From contig NZ_BNAY01000009.1 in assembly GCF_014654365.1 (NCBI RefSeq), forward strand, positions 1-64,000: a stretch of DNA of 64,000 nt. Direction: 5' to 3'. The notes beneath the pieces were generated by a model that had not been told where the DNA came from, made no database searches, and was given only the letters and a program-made list of their open reading frames with translations. This DNA is from Amycolatopsis oliviviridis. Lineage in GTDB: Bacteria > Actinomycetota > Actinomycetes > Mycobacteriales > Pseudonocardiaceae. The number at the start of each line of letters is the position of its first letter. Positions within the stretch are counted from its first letter, which is position 1. This document shows positions 58,319 through 64,000 of the stretch, in pieces. Made by a program: the position numbers and the translations under genes.

Positions 58319-61300
58319 ATGTTCCGCAAGGTACTGGTCGCCAACCGGGGTGAGATCGCCATCCGCGCGTTCCGCGCCGGATTCGAGCTCGGCGCGGGCA
58401 CGGTGGCTGTGTTCCCGCACGAAGACCGCAATTCGCTCCACCGGCTGAAGGCCGACGAGGCCTATGAGATCGGCGAACCCGGTCATCCGGTGCGGGCCTA
58501 TCTGTCGGTCGAGGAGATCGTGGCGGCCGCCAAGAAGGCGGGCGCCGACGCCGTCTACCCCGGCTACGGCTTCCTCTCCGAGAACCCGGACCTCGCGCGC
58601 GCGTGCGAGGACGAAGGCATCACCTTCGTCGGGCCGAGCGCGGACATCCTGGAGCTGACCGGGAACAAGGCCCGCGCGGTCAAGGCCGCGCGTGACGCCG
58701 GGGTGCCCGTGCTGGGCTCCTCCGAGCCGTCCTCCGACGTCGACGCGCTGATCGCCGCCGCCGAGGAGATCGGCTTCCCCGTCTTCGTCAAGGCCGTCGC
58801 CGGTGGTGGCGGCCGCGGTATGCGCCGCGTCCTGGAGCCCGCGCAACTGCGCGAGTCCATCGAGGCCGCCGCGCGCGAGGCCGAGTCGGCCTTCGGCGAC
58901 CCGACGGTGTTCATCGAGAAGGCCGTCGTCGAGCCGCGCCACATCGAGGTCCAGATCCTCGCCGACGGCGAAGGCAACGTGATCCACCTCTACGAGCGCG
59001 ACTGCTCGGTCCAGCGGCGGCACCAGAAGGTCGTCGAGCTGGCCCCGGCGCCGAACCTGCCGTCCGAACTGCGGGACCGGATCTGCGCCGACGCGGTGAA
59101 GTTCGCCCGCCAGATCGGCTACCGCAACGCCGGCACCGTCGAGTTCCTGCTCGACAAGGACGGCAACCACGTCTTCATCGAGATGAACCCGCGCATCCAG
59201 GTCGAGCACACGGTGACCGAGGAGGTCACCGACGTCGACCTCGTCCAGTCACAGCTGCGCATCGCCTCCGGCGAGACCCTGGAAGACCTCGGCCTGTCGC
59301 AGGACAAGGTGTACCTGCGCGGCGCCGCGCTGCAGTGCCGCATCACCACCGAGGATCCCGCCAACGGCTTCCGCCCGGACACCGGGATGATCAGCGCGTA
59401 CCGCTCGCCCGGCGGTTCCGGCATCCGCCTCGACGGCGGGACGGCGTTCGCCGGCACCGAGATCAGCGCGCACTTCGACTCGCTGCTGGTGAAGCTCAGC
59501 TGCCGCGGCCGCGACTTCAAGACCGCCGTCGGCCGCGCCCGCCGCGCGGTCGCCGAGTTCCGGATCCGCGGGGTGGCCACGAACATCCCGTTCCTGCAGG
59601 CCGTCCTCGACGACCCGGACTTCCGCGAAGGCCGCGTCACGACGTCGTTCATCGAGGAACGCCCGCATCTGCTCACCGCGCGCCACTCGGCCGACCGCGG
59701 GACCAGGCTGCTGACCTACCTCGCCGACAAGACGGTCAACAAGCCGCACGGCGAGCGTCCGCGCACCCTCGACCCGCAGGTCAAACTGCCGAAGCTGCCC
59801 AAGGATCTCGAACCGGCGCCCGGTTCGAAGCAGAAGCTCACCGAACTCGGCCCGGCGGGCTTCGCGCGCTGGCTGCGGGAGTCGCCGACCATCGGCGTCA
59901 CCGACACCACCTTCCGCGACGCGCACCAGTCGCTGCTCGCCACCCGCGTGCGGACGAAGGACCTGCTGGCCGTCGCGCCGGTCGTCGCGCGCACCACGCC
60001 GCAGCTGCTCTCGCTGGAATGCTGGGGCGGCGCGACCTACGACGTCGCCCTGCGGTTCCTCGCGGAGGACCCGTGGGAGCGGCTGGCGAAGCTGCGGGAA
60101 GCGGTGCCGAACATCTGTCTCCAGATGCTGCTGCGCGGCCGCAACACCGTCGGCTACACGCCGTACCCCACCGAGGTGACCCACGCCTTCGTCGAGGAGG
60201 CGACGGCGACCGGCATCGACATCTTCCGGATCTTCGACGCGCTCAACGACGTCGAGCAGATGCGCCCGGCGATCGAGGCCGTCCGCGAGACCGGCTCGGC
60301 GGTCGCCGAGGTGGCGCTCTGCTACACCTCGGACCTGTCGGATCCGGCGGAGAAGCTGTACACGCTGGACTACTACCTCAAGCTGGCGGAGCAGATCGTC
60401 GGCGCGGGGGCGCACGTCCTGGCCATCAAGGACATGGCGGGCCTGCTGCGGGCGCCGGCGGCGGTGCGGCTGGTTTCCGCGCTGCGCAAGGAATTCGACC
60501 TCCCGGTGCACATCCACACGCACGACACCGCGGGTGGCCAGCTGGCGACGTACCTCGCCGCGATCCAGGCTGGGGCGGACGCCGTCGACGGTGCCGTCGC
60601 GTCCATGGCGGGCACGACGTCGCAGCCGTCGCTTTCGGCGCTCGTCGCGGCCACCGACCACTCGGACCGACCGACCGGGCTGGACCTGCAGGCCATCGGC
60701 GACCTGGAGCCGTACTGGGAGAGCGTGCGCAAGATCTACGCGCCGTTCGAGGCCGGTCTCGCGTCGCCGACCGGACGCGTTTACCACCACGAGATCCCCG
60801 GCGGCCAGCTGTCGAACCTGCGCACGCAGGCGATCGCGCTCGGCCTCGGCGAGCGGTTCGAGGACATCGAGGCGATGTACGCGGCCGCGGACCGGATCCT
60901 CGGCCACCTGGTGAAGGTCACGCCTTCGTCCAAAGTGGTCGGTGACCTCGCGCTGCACCTCGTCGGCGCGGGTGTTTCGCCGGCGGACTTCGAGGCGGAG
61001 CCGAACAAGTTCGACATCCCCGACTCGGTGATCGGCTTCCTGCGCGGCGAACTGGGCGACCCGCCCGGCGGCTGGCCGGAGCCGTTCCGCACCAAGGCCC
61101 TCGAAGGCCGCGCGCAGCCGAAGCCGGTGCAGGAACTGTCCGAAGAGGACCACAAGGGATTGGCGGAGAACCGGCGCCAGACCCTGAACCGGCTGCTGTT
61201 CCCCGGTCCCACGAAGGACTTCGAGGCGCACCGTGAGCAGTACGGCGACACCTCGGTCCTGCCGTCCAAGGACTTCTTCTACGGGCTGCGCCCGGGCGAG

Positions 61301-61696
61301 GAGTACTCGGTCGACCTCGAACAGGGTGTCCGGCTGCTGATCGAGCTGGAGGCCATCGGCGAGGCCGACGAACGCGGCCTGCGCACGGTGATGTCCACGC
61401 TCAACGGCCAGCTGCGCCCGATCCAGGTCCGCGACACCTCGATCGCGTCGGACATCCCGGCGACGGAGAAGGCCGACAAGGGCGACCCGAAGCAGATCGC
61501 CGCGCCGTTCGCGGGCGTGGTCACGCTGCAGGTGTCCGAGGGCGACGTCGTCGAGGCCGGTGCGACGGTCGCGACCATCGAGGCGATGAAGATGGAGGCG
61601 TCGATCACCGCGTCGTCCGGCGGCAAGGTGTCGCGGCGCGCGATCAACGCCGTCCAGCAGGTGGAAGGCGGGGACCTCCTTCTGGTCCTGGAGTGA
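58319..61696 (+). CDS. pyc: Pyruvate carboxylase
   Basis: A 1125-residue biotin enzyme that makes oxaloacetate from pyruvate and bicarbonate. In order: biotin carboxylase (about 1-450, AGGGGRGMRR, YPGYGFLSENP), carboxyltransferase (about 530-800, TDTTFRDAHQSLLATR, AIKDMAGLL), and C-terminal biotin carrier with K1091 (EAMKMEA). ATG 58319 has GGAAGG upstream. Conserved in the block after recG, here separated from it by an accessory insert. Confidence 0.97.
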   Translation: MFRKVLVANRGEIAIRAFRAGFELGAGTVAVFPHEDRNSLHRLKADEAYEIGEPGHPVRAYLSVEEIVAAAKKAGADAVYPGYGFLSENPDLARACEDEGITFVGPSADILELTGNKARAVKAARDAGVPVLGSSEPSSDVDALIAAAEEIGFPVFVKAVAGGGGRGMRRVLEPAQLRESIEAAAREAESAFGDPTVFIEKAVVEPRHIEVQILADGEGNVIHLYERDCSVQRRHQKVVELAPAPNLPSELRDRICADAVKFARQIGYRNAGTVEFLLDKDGNHVFIEMNPRIQVEHTVTEEVTDVDLVQSQLRIASGETLEDLGLSQDKVYLRGAALQCRITTEDPANGFRPDTGMISAYRSPGGSGIRLDGGTAFAGTEISAHFDSLLVKLSCRGRDFKTAVGRARRAVAEFRIRGVATNIPFLQAVLDDPDFREGRVTTSFIEERPHLLTARHSADRGTRLLTYLADKTVNKPHGERPRTLDPQVKLPKLPKDLEPAPGSKQKLTELGPAGFARWLRESPTIGVTDTTFRDAHQSLLATRVRTKDLLAVAPVVARTTPQLLSLECWGGATYDVALRFLAEDPWERLAKLREAVPNICLQMLLRGRNTVGYTPYPTEVTHAFVEEATATGIDIFRIFDALNDVEQMRPAIEAVRETGSAVAEVALCYTSDLSDPAEKLYTLDYYLKLAEQIVGAGAHVLAIKDMAGLLRAPAAVRLVSALRKEFDLPVHIHTHDTAGGQLATYLAAIQAGADAVDGAVASMAGTTSQPSLSALVAATDHSDRPTGLDLQAIGDLEPYWESVRKIYAPFEAGLASPTGRVYHHEIPGGQLSNLRTQAIALGLGERFEDIEAMYAAADRILGHLVKVTPSSKVVGDLALHLVGAGVSPADFEAEPNKFDIPDSVIGFLRGELGDPPGGWPEPFRTKALEGRAQPKPVQELSEEDHKGLAENRRQTLNRLLFPGPTKDFEAHREQYGDTSVLPSKDFFYGLRPGEEYSVDLEQGVRLLIELEAIGEADERGLRTVMSTLNGQLRPIQVRDTSIASDIPATEKADKGDPKQIAAPFAGVVTLQVSEGDVVEAGATVATIEAMKMEASITASSGGKVSRRAINAVQQVEGGDLLLVLE

Positions 61697-61709
61697 CGCA
61701 GGCCCGATG

Positions 61710-61766
61710 AGTACATGAAGGCCCCCTTCCTTGCGCCAGGCGCAAGGAAGGGGGCCTTCATGTACT
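61710..61766. repeat. 57-bp perfect palindrome (28+1+28), GAAGG-CCC-CCTTC core
   Basis: Left arm 61710-61737 and right arm 61739-61766 are exact reverse complements around A61738. It shares the ATGAAGGCCCCCTTCC block with other elements, but the outer (gtac) and inner (ttgcgcc) parts differ, again giving 28+1+28. It begins 14 bp after the pyc stop. Confidence 0.95.
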
Positions 61767-61815
61767 TCGCCTGGGCGGTGGCGGTCAGGTTCACGGACTT
61801 GCGGCCGCCGCTAAC

Positions 61816-62619
61816 GTGGACCGGGTGCTGATCAACGCCGTACCCCAGTTCCAGGGCGCGCTGACCGAGCGCGCGCCGGAGATGCCCGAAGGCTGTGTCG
61901 CGCTCGCCGAACTGGCCGGTCACGTGCTGGGCGTACCGGTGCACCACATCCGGCAGACCCGCGAGACCTCGCCCACGGTCGACGGCGTCGCCAACCGCGA
62001 GGTGCTCACCGGCGCCAACCGGGCCGCGCAGCTCGCCGCGCTGGAGGCGCCGGGCGGGCCGGTGCTGACCATCGGCGGGGACTGCGGGGTCGAGCTGATC
62101 CCGATCGGGGTCGCGCGCTACCGCTTCGGGCCGGGGCTCGGCGTCGCCTGGTTCGACGCGCACGCGGACCTCAACACCGCGGAGACGTCGCCCTCGGGCG
62201 CGTTCCACGGCATGGTGCTGCGGTCGCTGCTCGGCGAGGGCGACCCGGATTTCGCCGCGAACCCGCGGCTCGAACCCGGTCGCGTCGTCCTGGCCGGGAC
62301 CAGGGCGTTCGACGACGCCGAGCGGGCCGCGATCGATCGTGGGCTGGCCGTCGAAACGGACGACGTCGCCGCCGGGCTGGCCGGCGCGGACAAGGTGTAC
62401 GTCCACCTCGACCTCGACGTGCTCGACCCGGGGGAGTTCGGCGGGCTGAACTGCCCGGAGCCCGGTGGCTTGACGATCGAGCGGCTGGTGGCGATGCTTC
62501 GCGGGCTGAGCGGCTTCGAAGTCGTCGGCGCCGGGATCACCGAATGCGTCGGCACCGACGTGCGCGTGCTGGAGCCCGTGCTGGAAGTACTCGGTGAATT
62601 GCTCACCGAAAAGCAGTGA
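61816..62619 (+). CDS. Arginase/ureohydrolase-family protein with Cys metal ligand
   Basis: A 267-residue ureohydrolase fold. Metal ligands by alignment of motifs: C90 (GGDCG, where arginases have GGDHS), D114, H116 and D118 (WFDAHADLN), D199 and D201 (HLDLDVLDP). Replacement of one His by Cys is known in DcsB, an N-omega-hydroxy-arginine hydrolase, so the substrate may not be arginine. GTG 61816 or 61825; no strong ribosome site. Alone on its transcript. Confidence 0.88.
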   Translation: MDRVLINAVPQFQGALTERAPEMPEGCVALAELAGHVLGVPVHHIRQTRETSPTVDGVANREVLTGANRAAQLAALEAPGGPVLTIGGDCGVELIPIGVARYRFGPGLGVAWFDAHADLNTAETSPSGAFHGMVLRSLLGEGDPDFAANPRLEPGRVVLAGTRAFDDAERAAIDRGLAVETDDVAAGLAGADKVYVHLDLDVLDPGEFGGLNCPEPGGLTIERLVAMLRGLSGFEVVGAGITECVGTDVRVLEPVLEVLGELLTEKQ

Positions 62620-62716
62620 CACTCCGTCACGAAACAGGGTCCTTCGGCCGTTCGTACGTACGGCACGTGGCGTTTGCCGGGCACTTGTCATCAAAATTCA
62701 GCACTGAGCCGTGATT

Positions 62717-62815
62717 TTGTCACAACGGTGACAAGAAATCGGTTTCTTCTGCGAAAGGTGACACATTCACGAGCGACTTTGCGATGTGTTCGTTGTCACC
62801 CCACGATGATCGTGG
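62717..62815. promoter_or_regulatory. Cluster of GTGACA boxes and a CCACGAT-G-ATCGTGG palindrome before the PucR-type gene
   Basis: TTGTCAC-AACG-GTGACAA (62717-62734) is followed by GGTGACA (62757-62763) and TGTCACC (62794-62800), then a 15-bp perfect palindrome (62801-62815). Spacing and symmetry suggest binding of a dimer, perhaps the downstream regulator itself. Confidence 0.5.
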
Positions 62816-62850
62816 GATGTCCGGACGCTGGGCGGAGCAAAGGAGCTGCG

Positions 62851-64000
62851 ATGTCGGTGGAGCGCGGGATCGAACACGCTGCGCAGCCCCCTGCGGCACT
62901 GCCGCGCAAGCTCGCCGACATTTTGCGACCGGAACTCGGCAGCCTCGCCAACGAGATCGTCGACGAGATCCGGGCGACCATCCCCGCGTACGCGCGCCCG
63001 CTCGACGGGCCCTACGGCAAGTCGATCCGCGCCGGCGTCGAGTACGCGATCACCCTGTTCGTCGCCCAGATCGCGGATCCCACCGTCTCCAAGGAACAGT
63101 CGCACGAGGTCCACCACCGCCTGGGGCAGAACGAAATGCGGGAAGGCCGCAGCCTCGACACGCTCCAGTCGGCGTACCGGGTCGGCGCGCGGGTGTCCTG
63201 GCGGCGCATCATGCGCGTCGGCCGCCGCAGCGGGCTCTCGTCCGCCGTGATGTCGCAACTGGCCGACGCGATGCTCGCGTTCATGGACGAACTCGCGTCC
63301 GTCGCGCTGGACGGCTACCTCGAAGCGAAGGCGCGCACCGCGGGGGCGCTGGACACCTGGCGCCGCAAACTGCTGCACCTGGTGCTGGAGACCCCGCCCG
63401 CGCCGTCGAAGGCGATCGCGGAACTCGCGCAGCTGACCGGCTGGCCGGTGCCCGACCGCGCCACGCCGGTGGTGCTGCATCCGATCGGCGACAGCGTCAG
63501 ACCCCGGCGGCACAACGCGGTGGATTCGGACGTCCTGGCCGAACTCGACTGCGCTGAGCCGCTCCTGCTCGTCCCCGGCGAGATCACCGGCGCCCGCCTG
63601 GCCACCCTGCAGGCCGCGCTCCCGGACTACCGGCTGTCGATCGGCCCGTGCCGTCCGCTGGACTCCGTCGCCGATTCGCTGCGCTGGGCGCGGGACGCCC
63701 TGCACCTCTCCGAACGCGGGATCATCCAGGCCCGCCGGGTGATCCGGGCCGAGGAACACCTCGCCACCCTGCTCGTGAACGCCGACTCCGCGCTGACCTG
63801 CCAGCTGCGCGACCGCCTGTTCGCCCCGCTCGCCGAGATGACCGGGAAACAGCGGGAACGGCTGCTCGAAACCCTGCGCGCCTGGCTCGACAGCCAGGGC
63901 AACGTCGTCGACATCGCCGAGCGCCTCCAGGTCCACCCGCAGACCGTCCGGTACCGCATGCGGCAGCTGCAGGCGACCTTCGGCGAGCATCTGCGCGACC
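62851..64000 (+). CDS. PucR-type transcriptional regulator (partial, runs off the window)
   Basis: At least 383 residues, start ATG 62851 with AAAGGAG upstream. An N-terminal helical domain (IPAYARPLDGPYGKSIRAGVEYAI; NEMREGRSLDTLQSAYRVGA) is typical of actinobacterial PucR/FasR-like regulators. A C-terminal PucR helix-turn-helix (DIAERLQVHPQTVRYRMRQL) is nearly complete at the edge. FasR controls fatty-acid synthesis genes; whether this is FasR needs the genes beyond 64000. Repeated operator-like boxes lie in its promoter. Confidence 0.85.
   Translation, partial: MSVERGIEHAAQPPAALPRKLADILRPELGSLANEIVDEIRATIPAYARPLDGPYGKSIRAGVEYAITLFVAQIADPTVSKEQSHEVHHRLGQNEMREGRSLDTLQSAYRVGARVSWRRIMRVGRRSGLSSAVMSQLADAMLAFMDELASVALDGYLEAKARTAGALDTWRRKLLHLVLETPPAPSKAIAELAQLTGWPVPDRATPVVLHPIGDSVRPRRHNAVDSDVLAELDCAEPLLLVPGEITGARLATLQAALPDYRLSIGPCRPLDSVADSLRWARDALHLSERGIIQARRVIRAEEHLATLLVNADSALTCQLRDRLFAPLAEMTGKQRERLLETLRAWLDSQGNVVDIAERLQVHPQTVRYRMRQLQATFGEHLRD

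Noticed and set aside
59249..61231. 660-codon minus-strand frame opposite pyruvate carboxylase
   Set aside because: Shadow of the conserved pyc frame, no domain visible.

Overview
The window reads as chromosomal DNA of a very GC-rich actinomycete, most likely of the Pseudonocardiaceae (Amycolatopsis-like). The grounds are the codon use, frequent GTG/TTG starts, a C-terminally tailed HU protein, a type VII secretion (ESX) locus, F420-type cofC, and a gene order that matches, from memory, the Mycobacterium tuberculosis block Rv2989-Rv2967c (ndgR, leuC, leuD, hupB, mutT1, ppk, cofC, gpsA, DUF3515, thiL, ung, recG, pyruvate carboxylase). I see no rRNA, insertion sequence, prophage or CRISPR array, and no convincing tRNA.

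Region 1 (1-21.5 kb) is a type VII secretion and polymorphic-toxin locus. A leftward four-gene operon encodes a YbaB-like protein, an EspC-like ESX substrate, a 2710-residue protein with a WXG100-like N-terminus and two tandem papain-fold (Tox-PL, glutamine-deamidase type) toxin domains, and a three-part immunity candidate whose ADP-ribosylglycohydrolase domain has lost its metal ligands. Next to it lie mycosin, two ESAT-6-sized proteins, a three-ATPase EccC and four small or PPE-like ESX proteins. The eccB, eccD and eccE genes are not in the window.

Region 2 (21.6-31.8 kb) is the conserved ndgR-leuCD-hupB-mutT1-ppk-cofC-acyltransferase-gpsA block: leucine synthesis and its regulator, nucleoid protein, polyphosphate and nucleotide sanitation, and F420 and phospholipid precursors. 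Region 3 (31.9-42.9 kb) sits where ddl is usual in relatives. It holds cysteine dioxygenase preceded by a cysteine-rich leader ORF, an asparaginase, a methyltransferase/VOC pair, a flavinylation-dependent redox operon (ApbE, FMN-binding protein, ferric-reductase-like protein) divergent from a two-component system, a PNPOx/MocR pair, and a quinone oxidoreductase behind a SoxR/MerR-type promoter.

Region 4 (42.9-52.1 kb) returns to the housekeeping block (DUF3515, Lrp-like, thiL, GNATs, gamma carbonic anhydrase, ung, rpmB, DAK2 protein, recG). Region 5 (52.2-58.2 kb) is an accessory insert: an EACC1-caspase-membrane operon that looks like a conflict/suicide system, a GNAT, a TetR/erythromycin-esterase-like pair, and a subtilase with an altered oxyanion hole. 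Region 6 (58.3-64 kb) holds pyruvate carboxylase, an unusual arginase-family enzyme and the start of a PucR-type regulator.

A recurring feature of the intergenic spaces is long perfect palindromes. Three are exactly 57 bp (28-bp arms, one central base) with different sequences but a shared core GAARG-N3-CYTTC.
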